64,000 bases of DNA from Marsupella aquatica (Eukaryota; Marchantiophyta): assembly GCA_973895155.1 (NCBI GenBank), contig OZ316896.1, positions 21,638,001 through 21,702,000 of the forward strand, in the 5' to 3' direction. The translations under genes were made by a program, and so were the position numbers. The first letter of the stretch is position 1, and each line of letters begins with the position of its first letter. The notes under the pieces were generated by a model. It was not told the origin of the DNA, did not search any database, and saw nothing but the letters and a program-made list of their open reading frames with translations. Shown one piece after another: positions 33,126-44,647 of this stretch.

Positions 33126-33560
33126 TGTGAATCTAAAACACATAACGACTTGTAGATGCACGTACACGAGAGAATATACAAGAGATGGAATATATGAACG
33201 CAGTGCTCAGATCTGCTTCGGATCTGCTTCTCACGGAATGTCTGATAATAATCCAATCACTGCAAGGGCAGGGACATATAACATGAAGGAACAATCATCC
33301 GCGGGCCGCAGACAGGGGCGCAGCCCAAGTGGAATGGAGCGCGTCCAGGGAGCGGCCCTGCTGGCAACCAAGTGGAACAGAAAGAGAGAAACAACGACAG
33401 CTAACTACGTGTCGCTGAAAACGATAGCTAACTACGTGTCGCTGAAAACTACAACTAATGCAAATGCTGACTAGTCTGTCTACGTATATCTATACGGTCA
33501 TCAACAGGTCGATCGCTTCCAGTCGTATGTCAGAATTAAGGAAGACAATTCAGATTGACA
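33126..33560 (-). repeat. Right (5') LTR of Copia-2
   Basis: A 435-bp LTR with TG...CA ends, nearly identical to the split left LTR. It contains the uninterrupted version (GGACATATAACATG, near 33271) of the site into which Copia-1 inserted in the other LTR. Confidence 0.95.
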
Positions 33561-33565
33561 AATTG

Positions 33566-34085
33566 TTCCTCTTTCCGTAAGTGCATATCACGGCAATTAA
33601 TGTCTCTTCGCATGTTTTCAAGAATGGACTGCCAAATTCGTGAATGGGGGAAGAAGCTTGGCCTACTTGCTCGAAGCTGTCTTTCGTCCTGGCTACGAAA
33701 TGACTGTAATACATCTTGAAAAGGAAAAGGGGTTTAGAGAGTTAGCCATTTGTTAAATTATTTATTTGGATTTGAATGTATTGAACTTGAGGAAGGTCAT
33801 AGACCCACTTGGTAGAAACAAATTAACCATGACAATGGTGACATCGAGAAAGCATTTATGGAACTAAGCCATGTCCAGCTCAGGAAGAATACAACCAACT
33901 TTGGAGAAGGGATTCGGTGAAATTTTGGAAGAAACCTTGGCCAACTCATGTACTCAGAAATAAGTAGTCTGGTCTACTTCTTCCATAGATTATACGGAAT
34001 ACAAGAGCAACATCTCTATGGCAAACAACTCCACAGATACAGCACAAACAAAATTTCCTTTCTGGCCGGTCTTATATTCTGTACT
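33566..34085. other. Resumed host flank, no gene seen
   Basis: The first 80 bp behind the Copia-2 target site ('gttcctctttccgtaagtgc') match about 54500-54580 behind ANK-C. The remainder has no recognisable gene. Confidence 0.6.
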
Positions 34086-34136
34086 TCTAATGTTGGAAAT
34101 GAACCACACTCGAACGAAGATGGATACAGCCACAAA

Positions 34137-34207
34137 GGGCCTGTAGCTCAGTGGTAGAGCACTACGATATACACGGGAGGTCCTAGGTTCAATTCCTAGC
34201 CGGTCCA
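34137..34207 (+). tRNA. tRNA-like sequence in TRIM LTR 1
   Basis: 71 nt with tRNA layout: acceptor GGGCCTG/CCGGTCC, D arm GCTC-AGTGGTA-GAGC, T arm CTAGG-TTCAATT-CCTAG and discriminator A. The A box TAGCTCAGTGG and B box GGTTCAATTCC fit RNA polymerase III promoters. The anticodon stem is poor (two mismatches), and the loop would place ATA at the anticodon position. It is therefore not a normal functional tRNA and more likely a co-opted promoter module. Confidence 0.65.
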
Positions 34208-34331
34208 TGCTGTTGAAAGTTCCAACATGGTATCAGAGCCAAAGAAAAGGAATTTCCCTTGTAGCGAGTGTGGCTCAAGGGTGGGTGTTGGAAATGAACC
34301 ACACTCGAACGAAGATGGATACAGCCACAAA

Positions 34332-34402
34332 GGGCCTGTAGCTCAGTGGTAGAGCACTACGATATACACGGGAGGTCCTAGGTTCAATTCCTAGCTGGTC
34401 CA
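34332..34402 (+). tRNA. tRNA-like sequence in TRIM LTR 2
   Basis: Same 71-nt unit as in LTR 1, with CTGGTCC in place of CCGGTCC at the acceptor end. The D and T arms are intact and the anticodon arm is degenerate. Confidence 0.65.
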
Positions 34403-34427
34403 TGCTGTTGAAAGTTCCAACATCTAA

Positions 34428-36164
34428 TTGATTATTTCGTTACATAGAAGTATGGCCCATGCCTCATATCTACTTGAATTTTAGTTTTCTTTGCAGGCTT
34501 CCTTTTTCCTTCCTCGGTCCTGGAAAGTTTGGGATATGATGGCATTGTGGTACCATGATGGTGAGATTATATACGCAGCTTCATAATGATGTGAGCTTGT
34601 AGTGCTGGTCAGTTTATTAGTAGACGAAGCGATTGTACCCCCAATATAGAAGATCGAATCACCAACAGATAGTCTTTCATAGTTCCACCCGTCTCGAGCT
34701 TAAATTTTTACCCCTCCAGCAAATCAGCTGAGAAACCCTTTAAGACCTCCATAAACTGCTTTGACCCCAGTAGCTCCCCCTTGACAGACGCCAAGCTTCA
34801 CAGCTTGCTAATGAAGTTTTCAGAAACGTTGTCTTTCTACTGTAGATCTCGCTGTAGACTCGACTGAGGCTCAAGCTCATCTCGAATGCACATTACACCA
34901 ACCTCATTCCTGAGTTCCTTTAAGAAACAGGTCCATGGTCGCCTTAAACTAAAAGGCTAAACAGTTTTACTGACGGGACCGCCGCTATGCCCATGCCATC
35001 GCGGAGATTAGGACAAGAACTTGAAACAGTGGGAGTGGAAGATTTTGGTCGACGATGGAAAATAACTTTCCCCTCGTTTTTAGCCCTTGCACGCATATTC
35101 GATTCGACTAATGAGGGGGGCATTGTTCCAGATGAGACCAACATTGCAAATCATACAGTCATCCGATCATACACAAATAAATGATCCTGCTAAGTGGAGA
35201 ACAATACCCGAAAGTTTTGGTGGGCTTGCTGACGACTTTGGTGTATCATTGTCTCCCATTTTGTCCTTCGCTAATTAGAAACAAATTCAAGCAGTGAATG
35301 TTTGTGATCCATCTTAATGGAGCGGAAAAAGGACACACTATTATTACACACATCAATCCATTAAGGTAAAATTGTGTACAGATTGACACCATTCTTATAA
35401 ACTTTACGATAGAAGTTAACTGATCCTCAATGCATGAGGTGAGCACCAGGAAGGGAGCGCACATAAATACAAGGCTAGGATGCAACACTGGCAAGAATCA
35501 ATCAATACTCTTAAGAGAGATCAATGGAGATCGACAGACAAGAGAACAACGTACAGCTAACGAACTAAGTAAACGTAGTGAGTGCAGGAAGAGAGTGCTC
35601 CCGTAAGTCCCGCAGGGAGTGGTGCAAATCTCAAGATAGTACACAATCATGCATGAAAGATACTTGTAGCGCTATACACGGGGAAATTTCCTGAATTCCA
35701 ACAGTTCTGTCTCCTTTACTTGAGTAATTTCACGTTCTCCAGAAGAGAGACGTAAATGTTCTCGATGTGAATGTTCTCGATCCATTCTGCGGTGGAGGGA
35801 TAGATGAACCCTAAGTCCTCTTATCAAACCAGGCCAACGAGACATTTTAATTTCAAGAACAGAAGCTGCTAAACGGAAATCAAATCAAAGAACTCTTGAA
35901 GAAATGACACGTGGTGAGTGCTCAGATATACACACGCGGCAATTTTACATAAGTAAAACTCTAGAAACTTAGGAAAGATAGCAGTCAATCAGAGAGAAAA
36001 GACAGGGCATTCAGTCACTGACAATGGTGGGATAGCAAATCATGAAAGATAGAAAAACATTGGAGGAATTGGAATTGGCAAAGGAGCTCGTCCATCTTAC
36101 ATGTTATCAGAAGAACTATCTGAGTGAACAGTACACAAGATGTACTTCATAAATCATTCCTCTG
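34428..36164. other. Intergenic, no recognisable gene
   Basis: Mixed sequence without a family-level match. Short ORFs near 34944-35278 on both strands overlap each other and have no recognisable motifs. No LTR pair or repeat array was found. Confidence 0.5.
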
Positions 36165-37113
36165 TGGTAACTAGAAGCGGAAAACAAGATATTCACTACA
36201 CGAATTAAAATTATATGTAAGACTTCCTTCCCGTACTTCGATATGAAAGTGGCCGGAGAAAGAAGTCGCACATTTCACAGCTGCTGGTCCACAATTCCTT
36301 AATGATCATCTCTCACGCTTCATTTCCACCTTCAGGTCTGTGACTCGAACTGAAACGTCGGGGTCGTGCTTGGATGCCATGCGGGAACAAACGTGAGTGT
36401 CACAGACTTCTGGTGAGTAATACCTAACGGACGCAATCGCTGATGCTAGCCAAAGACATTCGGCATTGACTTTCACGTGACCAAGAAACTCTACACAATG
36501 CTGACTTGCTGAGGGATGTTCTCGTCTGCTTCCGGAGCTCCAAGAACACCTAGAAGAGCACACTGACATCAAAGCGCTTTTCCACGAATAATCTAATCAC
36601 CAACAACTCAGCATACACTAACGAATCCTCTGTGCTTCTGAGCACCTCGGGCCCGGACACTCGCGAAGTTTATTCTCACTCCTAGAGAAAATTTTACCCC
36701 ATAATTCTTTCCTTTCTGCAAAAAACCTACACGAAACATGGCAATATTTCTGGCGTGGGTGGACTTGGGATATGTTTCCCGAATTGATTTTGGTGTATTT
36801 CACCCAGTCAGGTTCCAGATGCTCGGACGTGACCCTGACATTTCAATCGTCTCGAACGTTGACACGCACCGTGTCCGCGATCTCATCATAGAAGAGGTAC
36901 AGCTGAGCATCAAGCCGGTCCGTGTCGTCGAAGTCCTTCCCGCCCCAGTTCTTCCGCATCAAGCACCACCGGTCTACTTGGGATTGGTGCCCAAAGAACA
37001 AAGGATCCCGTGCTGCTCAGTGAGGAGGGCCCAGATCCTCCCTACATAAATTGGCATAATCGCCAGTCCACAAGTGGACAGCAGCATGCGGCCCATATTC
37101 AAAATTCCGTGCA
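36165..37113 (-). pseudogene. Polyphenol oxidase pseudogene, 3' half
   Basis: Aligns with the C-terminal half and 3' flank of the intact oxidase at 60114-61796. The region from VTDLKVEM at the stop (about 36308), through the KFDV-like domain, DWVKYTK and the DWL-like region, back to HHWTGDYANL is recognisable in several frames. It has many small deletions and frameshifts. The 5' half with the CuA site is missing; similarity stops at about 37113. Confidence 0.9.
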
Positions 37114-37134
37114 TGAGAAAACCTTTTACTTCAC

Positions 37135-37852
37135 AAGTTCACATTGATTCACATCATTCATTTTTCACTGTGCTCTGCATTTTTTATGACAGAAACCATA
37201 ATCTAGACACTTTTAAAGGACCGAACACTTGCCTGGATAATACCGCATTAGAAGTGAGTAGGCCCACGGCTCGGGCAGGAAACTACAGGCGAATAAATGA
37301 GTGTAACAGTGCTGCTAAGACTAGTCTCTCTGAACTTAAAAAACGTGGGCAAAATGCTTGTCACGGTCACTTGCCTGGATAATACCGCATTACAAGTTAG
37401 TAGGCCCATTCCTCGGGCAGGAAACTACAGGCGATAATGAATGAGTGTAACAGTGCTTCTAAGACTAGTCTCTCTGAACTAAAAAAAACGTGGGCAAAAT
37501 GCTTGTCACGGTCAAACCGAACCACTGGAGAAACACGTGGTCCTTCAATCACCTGGATCGATTAATTGGTCTATGTCGGGATACAGCATGTCTGTCCACG
37601 GGGAGGAGCGACGTGGATGTCTCGAACCTTATACCCCACCCCACGGAGCTGAGCTGATCCTCCCACAGGACTTACGGGGACACAACTTTCATTGTGCTTG
37701 CATTTCCAGTCATGTGGACACAAGTATCACTGTGCTTGCTTTTCCAGTATCGAGGCCCATTCTCTGTTGCTGTAGATGACGCTCGTGAGTCAAGAGATCC
37801 CTCTACTCTACTGTCACTTCACGTGTTTTTGTTTGAAAGCTGTGTAGAGTGT
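37135..37852. other. Duplicated spacer, copy 1
   Basis: Aligns with about 50130-50700, upstream of ANK-C. Inside, an about 142-bp segment (37228-37369, 'cacttgcctggataataccg') is duplicated in tandem (37370-37513), whereas the other copy has it once. No gene. Confidence 0.8.
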
Positions 37853-38266
37853 TGTGATTCTACAGAACAAACAACAAAGGATGTGCAAGAACGAAAACGG
37901 TGCGCACGACAAGAGCTAGGAAAAGCAGGAATTCTGTAATTCTGTATTCTGCAGATGAACTGCATAACTCCACAAAGGGGAAAGATAAAGGCCATGAACA
38001 GCCCTGCGACCAGGAGACACACAGCCAGGGCGCGGCAGAGATTCAAACCAAACAAGGCGCGTCGCCCTTGCTTCTCATTGTGGCAAGTGGCAAGTTGCAC
38101 TTGGTGGAGTGCGAACGAAAAGCAAAAAGTGAAAACGTAACTAGAGCTAAAATCTGATGTAAGAGTAAAACATATCTCCCTAGATAGAAAGAGATCGACG
38201 ATCAGGGATCAGACTAAAGAACCGGTCGAGCAGAGAAGAGAACAGGGCATTCCCTATCACAAGTGT
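37848..38266. mobile_element. Solo LTR
   Basis: 409 bp, 37853-38261, starting TGTGATTC and ending CCTATCACA, flanked by the duplication AGTGT (37848-37852, 38262-38266). The paralogous spacer near 50700-50720 reads without it. The TGTGA/TCACA ends resemble the Copia LTRs of this window, but the body differs. No internal domain or second LTR remains, so recombination between LTRs deleted the rest. Confidence 0.88.
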
Positions 38267-38324
38267 TGCACTTTCACAGTTCTTTGAGGTAGTTCACCAG
38301 TCCACGATGATCCTACTAGGGAGA

Positions 38325-38540
38325 CTCCCAGCTTGGCCTTAACTAGATAAGGCTTTCCCATAACTTGGCCTTAATTAGATAAGGCTTTCCCATAACTCAA
38401 GTATTGGCGTACAGGATAAGGTCTTCCCATAACTCAAGTATTGGCGTGAACCAGATAAGGCCTTCCCCATAACTCAAGTATTATGGGAACTCCCGGCCTT
38501 CCCCATAACTCAAGTATTATGGGAACTCCCGTAAAAGTTA
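38325..38540. repeat. Tandem repeat CCCATAACTCAAGTATT
   Basis: Five or six imperfect units of about 35-50 bp containing GATAAGGCTTTCCCATAACT, with or without CAAGTATTGGCGT. Absent from the paralogous spacer at about 50740. Confidence 0.85.
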
Positions 38541-39895
38541 TGGAAGCCAATCTTAGATTACCATAATGAATCTCTAAGGTTACTGGATTTGGTTACTATA
38601 GCCAGTAAACACTATTTCTGAAAAGTTTAGTAGCACTCATGGTCAATACCCAGTAATTAACAACATTAGTTTTTCAGTTTTCACTAGTCATTCTGGTTTG
38701 CACAAAAAGATAAAACACTAACAGGATGTATATTCTTTTTTAATGTAAATAGAAACATTCACATGGTGGGCCTTAGAGTTACCAGCTACAGGCTTCACTC
38801 TAGAAGCCTAGACCCCAACATCTCTAGCTTGGGGTTCACGCTTTAAAAGTAAGATGGGCGCCACACCCTATAGTTTGACATCTCATCAACGGTAGGCTGG
38901 AAAGATAGGTGTGAGATTTCTTAAAATGAGAACTAAGTATATTAAATTCCAAACAAGACAGTGTAAAACATTGTTAGGAGGCAACATACCCCCCCAAATT
39001 AATGTTATCTACTGACATTGGCAGTCTGGAAGCCAGTTAAAAAAAGAGTGCAATCAAGCATCACCTACCAAGTTGCCATTAAGGTGATGTCCAACTTTTG
39101 AGTCCAAGGGATAAACTGCCAGTGTAGCTGTTGTAACCTGGTTTGGGGTCTCTAATCTCAAAAGTTGATAACATTTACAGACATTCAAGCTGAGGGATCA
39201 TTTTCAAAAAAGTGACATATCACATACAACAAAGTATATGGTCAATCTAATCTTTTGAGAAAGACTTAATGTATCTTAAGCTCTTACTGGAAATTTGGGA
39301 TTTCTAATTGAAATATACTAATTATGTGTCGTGATATGATTGGATTGGTGTTGTACAACTAAGTGATTAAAGGGGGTCATAAATAACTAATGCAAAATGC
39401 AAAGTGTGGCAAGTGATGGAAGTCCCTCATTATCAATTAAGAAACATTTAATAATCTTCAATAACATACAATAAATAGTCTTTTTCAAAGTTTCTTATAA
39501 AAGAAAGTTAGTAGCTATGTCAATAAATAGTATTTTTCCCTACATTGCATGATATCTATGGCGAATCCACCTGACCTGCTCATGAATGCTATATTCATAG
39601 GTAGTTATTTCATTTTGAATTTGCTTTAGGGTACTAGTCCATGCTTTGTAGTTCCTAACTTTTTGAATATAAACAAACCCCCTCAAAATATTTCCTACCC
39701 TCTCCTTCTTCTATATGAATTAATATGTTAAGTTCCCTCAACTCAGTGCCAATGACTTGCCTTTTCCTCATTGAGGGGCTCTGTCTTCTACAAGCTTGGA
39801 ACCCTCTACCTTCACTCCCCAATCTACTCCTTCAATAGTTGGACTGAGCACTAATGCTTACAAAATTTCAACTTACAAGATTACAAATTAGAAAG
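38541..39895. other. Intergenic, no gene seen
   Basis: About 38570-38680 aligns with about 50760-50850 (shared 'agtaaacactattt'). The rest is AT-rich without recognisable coding sequence. Confidence 0.5.
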
Positions 39896-40225
39896 TAATC
39901 ATTTCTTCTGAAGAATATCCAAACCTTTTTCACTCATATGGCCCAAACGAAAGTGCCACAGCCGGGCCGTCTCCTCATGAGATAAGGTTACATTGGCTTC
40001 ATCACAGACTACACTGCCCTCCAAAACGTATAGATTGTTATGTCTCTTTCCCTTCAATACAACTTTAGTACCAGTTGAAACCTAAAGAACACCATTAGCA
40101 GAACTCCACTGATGGCCATTTGCTTCTAAAACTCCAAGTGAAATGAGATTTTTCATCATATTGGGAATATGTATCACATTCCTCAACGTTCTTACTGCAT
40201 CATAAAACATCTGAAATCTAACATT
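39895..40225 (-). pseudogene. Copia pol fragment (pre-integrase region)
   Basis: The minus strand reads VRTLRNVIHIPNMMKNLISL, GVLEANGH, VVLKGKRHNNLYVLEG and TARLWHFRLGHMSEKGLDIL. This is the protease-to-GAG_pre-integrase part of a Copia element of a different lineage (Tork-like by the LWHFRLGHMSEKG box). It is interrupted by a stop at 40082 and cut off at both ends. Confidence 0.82.
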
Positions 40226-41090
40226 TTGCGACTGGGCCCTGCTGCCGGTCGCAAACTCCTCCCCCGCCCCTTTTTTCGCATTTACGCCCGTATTCGCCCG
40301 TGCGTATCCCGGCCACACTTGCGCATACCCAGTATCTTGCCTGGCCCGCCTCGTTTTTAAGGCGTATATTTTGTTAAGGGGCTTTAGCACCCCCTTTAGG
40401 GCGCTTTTAATACATTTTTCCCTCCCTCTTGTTTTACTTGGTGCCGGGACTTGCCGCCCTCCATTTTAATCGCTCCAACAGGGGGAACGGCCCCCTGTGA
40501 GACCTGTCGGACTGTGCGGGAATATTCCCAAAAAACAGAGAGCTATTTTCGGCCGTCCGACAAAGATTCCGTCCGCCGAACGGTAATCTTTTTGATTCTT
40601 TTTCAGTGAGGACATTGCCACTGGAGTTAGCAATGCGGCGCACCGATCACATCGCGATTCCGATGACGGGTTGTATTGGGTATTTCGGTTATTCTCCGAG
40701 GTGGTCAAAACGGGGGAGTTTCCCAAGGTTTTACCCACCCCGATCAAAATTTGAATAACTTTTCCGTCAAATTTTGATTTTAATTTTGGCTTTCAGTATT
40801 GGACTCCTAGTTTCGTGGGCTATGGGGTGGTGTTGAGTTTTGAGTTTTATGAGAAGTTTTGAAAAAAGATGTTTTTTCGTGATTGTTTCATATGAGTGAC
40901 TCGGAGGATACTGGAAGAATTGGCGTCGATAGAGCTTTAGGATCGCGACGGTCAGACGGAGAGTCTGAGGAAGAGCTGCTACCGTTTGAGGAGGAACTAG
41001 TGACACCGGTAAGATCACCGGTGCGGCGTGCAGTGGAGGAAGTTGTACTACTACCAGAGCTAGTACGTGGTTCACCTTCACATTAGGCTA
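40226..41090 (+). mobile_element. 5' fragment of an LTR retrotransposon, uncertain
   Basis: A GC-rich block with abrupt borders to its AT-rich surroundings. TGGTGCCGGGACTTGCC near 40439 looks like a primer-binding site, so 40226-40438 may be LTR. A leader of about 450 bp follows. An acidic ORF starts MSDSEDTGRIGVDRALGSRR near 40892 and stops at 41086; it could be the start of a gag protein. No pol or second LTR was found. Confidence 0.4.
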
Positions 41091-44044
41091 CGTCCACGGG
41101 AACACACAAGAGCTTCACTGCACTCTAGGCCGACCGGCCATACCAAGTATCCACAGCACAAGCTCTCCCTATCTCTCAACTAGCTCCGTAACAATGAGCC
41201 TAAGTTCCACCAAGGTCTGACATCAACCCTGACTATATGCACAACAACACTACCGCTAACATTAGCTAAGTCCTAACCCGAGTTAGCCTAACTGTAGTTA
41301 ACTCATGAATCACAAGACTCGAACAATATCTAACTGACTAAAGTGTATTTTCTAAGTTAATTTAAATTTCTATGAGTGCCTCTAGGCTAAACAAGTCATC
41401 GGTGTAATAAGTATGATTGTAACTCATTATTGTCATAAGTACTATTGTACCTCATTAGATCCCTACCAGAATGTACCATCAGTCCCTGACATTCTCTTGC
41501 AACCCCCAAATTTTCTTTATTCTAACATTTGTCACTATTCACGTAGAGGTTTTGTTTTAAATCCTGCAACATTTAAAATTTGTCAATAAGATACAATAAA
41601 TACTATTCTTAAAAATATTCCAATAAAACAAAATAGCTATGTCATAGAATGGGCCAGCTATACTATATCTGAAATGTTGATTTAGTCGTTCATTAGGTGC
41701 CAGTAAAAATTAGATCTGCGCAAATCAAGTTACAACTACAATAGTATATGTTGGTGGTAAAGTCAGCAATAAGGATAAGGTCCCTATGGCTTCATTCTAC
41801 TGTGCACAATTCCACAATAATTGCTCTGGGATTATATCAGGTAGTGTGGGACCTTGGCTATCCATAGCCCTGGTTCCTGAAGGAGTACATCATCCATAGT
41901 TGGCTAACTGGACTTGTAGTTTTTGTTGTCTCCTAGGGGGGCTTTACGAGTTTTGGCTTTGAGATTTCATCACAACCATTCATACAAGTGGGGGTTCCAC
42001 TTTGACTTTACATGAAATTGAGAGCTGTACATCCAAGAAAGTTCCCAAGGTAGTGAGATCCACAAAAGCTTGCATGTGTAAGTAAGCACCTCCTCTTTGG
42101 CCTTGAAGGCCAAAAGTAGACCCATCCAAAGGAGGATCATAGACTTTTGGAGTATGGAGACACTCAATTAGTGAACCCCTTGGAGCAAGTTTCTATCCCA
42201 ACTGACCATAAGTTTTAGATTCTCTCCCAATTGAACTGTGGACCCACTCAGTATAGTCATGTTCTTGTGCTATGCTCTACTACACGGTTGGCATGCGATT
42301 AACCGAGCATCATATTGCCAAGGCTAGTCCTATGCACTTCCTGTGGAGGGTAATTGTGCAGGAAGGATTTGACGTGCATCGGAGCATGCAAGCATCATAG
42401 CACCTCCCCCCTTTCCTTCTTGTGTGCATACATTGCGCACTGCCAATAACTGTTTTGACACTAACTAAGGTTGTAATTGTTTCCGTTGACTCAGTGGACA
42501 CACAATGATACTAGACAATCTTGAGTTCTACAATGGAGTTCTTGAATGTGTTATAAGGACAGAAAATTGTGGTTGAGGAGTTTTGACATGAAACAATACT
42601 TTGGGTGTGTCAGGAGGTCCATCTGCCATTAGGAGAGAAATGAAACGTTTTGTTCCATATGGAGCTGAGAAACCCTCTCCAGGAGGTCCAATAAGGAAAT
42701 TTCTCATGTAAAGTGTGCTGTAGTTCTGGCCAAAGTTTAGACCACCACTGAGGTGATTTTTTGATTGTGTAATCATACACTACGCTATATGACTACACCA
42801 ATTCGTGTTATTCACACTAATTGCGTAGCTCATTGGGTTACACATGAAGTATGAGTCACATTAATTTTGGTGTCATTCGAATTTGGTGCTCAGTCACATT
42901 GTCAGTCACACTAATTTTTGTACTCAGCGAGTAAGCTTGAGTAAAACGTGTGACAACATTCTCAAGCCAAGTAGCTTCATTGCAACTGCGTTTCTATGCA
43001 GCACAGAGGCATTGTTGCACCAACTACTTTGTGGGGGTGCTTGCATGGACAATACCCGTGCAACGCATTATTAGACATCGGCTCCTGTGTTTAAATATTG
43101 GCTCCTCTGTCAGTTCATAATAGGTTAAAATAGTAAAGGGATGAGATTAAAATATGTAAATCTAGTAAAAGTAGCGCTGAAACCTTTAGGACATATTTCA
43201 AGCCATAACAATCATGGTGTCCTTGATCTGTCATCAATATTACATTCGGAGTCCTCATCTGTGCATCCAATTTATTAAACAGCTTTTAATACATAGTCAC
43301 TAAAGATTTGGCTTATTACAATACTGCCACTGACTGTTCTTACAGAATTTATAATACTACCATTGTTTCCATGTTCCTGTGTTCTTATAGAATTTATAAA
43401 ATACTGCCACTGTTTCCTTATTCTATACTGAGAGAGCAAAGTTAACCATGGGTCAACTGCAGTCCTCTGGTGGACAAGATTATTAAAACAAGATTATTCA
43501 AACGAGCAACTGTGAGTGCGAGGGCGAGGTGAAAGTGGAGGACAGTGGTAGTTCGCATTGTTTGTGTATTATCGACTTCATCGCAATGTGAATTATCTCG
43601 ACTTAGTTTTCATTTGATGACTTTGCAATGTTCGTAGGTGAGCCATGTGCCTCGAAGAATTGATCTGAAAACTTTTCATTGTAGTAGAACAAATGCTTAC
43701 ATTTGATTTAAAGGAAGGGAAGCTAAGAAGGGAGATCGTGGGCAATGTATGTTAGTTTGGAGCAGATCTTTCTCAGACACCCGTGTGAACATCCAATTCG
43801 TATACAATCCCATGTATCAATATAATTCGTATACAATCTTATGTTCTGAATCAATCAAGAGTGAGAAGCAGCCAGCAGAGCGGGCAGGCTAGCCCCGACC
43901 AGGTTACCACTGTATTGAAGCACAACACTAAGTTTCCTCCCAAAGAATTACGGGAAGATCCAACATGAAGTAATCACCGATTGAATCCAGGCTTCGTTAC
44001 CAATCTCGTTACAATGATCGACGAGCATAAATTATATCATTTCT
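41091..44044. other. Intergenic upstream of ankyrin gene B
   Basis: AT-rich, no gene recognised. About 42970-43300 and 43845-44040 align with the region upstream of ANK-A, in the same order and orientation. Confidence 0.6.
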
Positions 44045-44190
44045 ACTGATGTGATTGATTGTTCAGCTAGCACTTTGCAGCGAGCCAGTAGAGTGACCCA
44101 CCGAGCATAAATTACTGATATAATTTATTCTGATGTAGTTGATTGTTCAGCTAGCACTTTGCAGCGAGCTAGTAGAGTGACCCTTCAAAA
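44045..44190. repeat. Tandem duplication of about 75 bp
   Basis: Two direct copies of a unit containing TTGATTGTTCAGCTAGCACT and TTGCAGCGAGC, differing at a few positions. It lies 460 bp upstream of ANK-B. Confidence 0.9.
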
Positions 44191-44647
44191 TTCAGAACAG
44201 GTACACTGCTGGGGCCAGCAGTGGGAACCTGCTTGATGATGCCATATCGGCTCACCTTGCATACCAGGCATCACCTGTAGAGTACTTGCAGAAGGAATGA
44301 CTCGGGGAGAAAGTATCCTGAGAGGACTGTACAGCCATTGACGACTTTTTGGAGGGGCATAGAATAACTATGGGAATTGAAACACTTGAGCCAATTATCA
44401 CTCTGACTGCACGGTAAGACAGTTGTCATTACACTTTCATCGGAGTCTGAATCAGCAAACTCGTCCTTGTGAGTTTCTCTTGGTCCCATCACTCGAATCT
44501 CAATGATATAAAGTCGTCCGTGGAATCATTGAGAGAACCAGTTCCTCCATCCCAGGTCAGTTCTGTACTCGATCTTGCGATCAGCAGAGGTCTGCATCGT
44601 TACTCTGGATCATTCTGAGAGATACGCTTAGAGAGGGCCTTCATCAC

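Larger units (their letters stand above)
8470..33565 (-). mobile_element. Host Copia retrotransposon with nested insertions (Copia-2)
   Basis: The LTR pair starts TGTGAATC and ends GATTGACA. The right LTR is 33126-33560 (435 bp). The left LTR is 8475-8627 plus 13757-14043, split by Copia-1; subtracting the 5-bp duplication gives 435 bp again. The target duplication AATTG lies at 8470-8474 and 33561-33565. The LTRs differ by only a few bases. The element is read on the minus strand. Its own internal parts are the leader and gag start (32670-33125), a pol integrase tail (27476-28000) and RT-RNase H (14044-15731). Three foreign blocks interrupt or replace the rest: Copia-1, the ParB-methyltransferase transposon and a Gypsy segment. 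A paralogous uninterrupted flank lies near 54490-54580. Confidence 0.93.
34086..34427 (+). mobile_element. TRIM retrotransposon with tRNA-like unit in each LTR
   Basis: A complete miniature element, 34091-34422 (332 bp). LTRs of 137 bp at 34091-34227 and 34286-34422 start TGTTGGAA and end TTCCAACA and differ by one base that I could see. The internal 58 bp begins with TGGTATCAGAGCC, a 13-nt match to the initiator tRNA-Met 3' end complement, and ends with the purine-rich CAAGGGTGGG. Target duplication TCTAA at 34086-34090 and 34423-34427. No coding capacity. Each LTR includes a tRNA-derived 71-nt sequence. Confidence 0.95.

Noticed and set aside
34137-34402. Two functional tRNA genes
   Set aside because: The anticodon stem does not pair and both copies are inside LTRs of one TRIM element.
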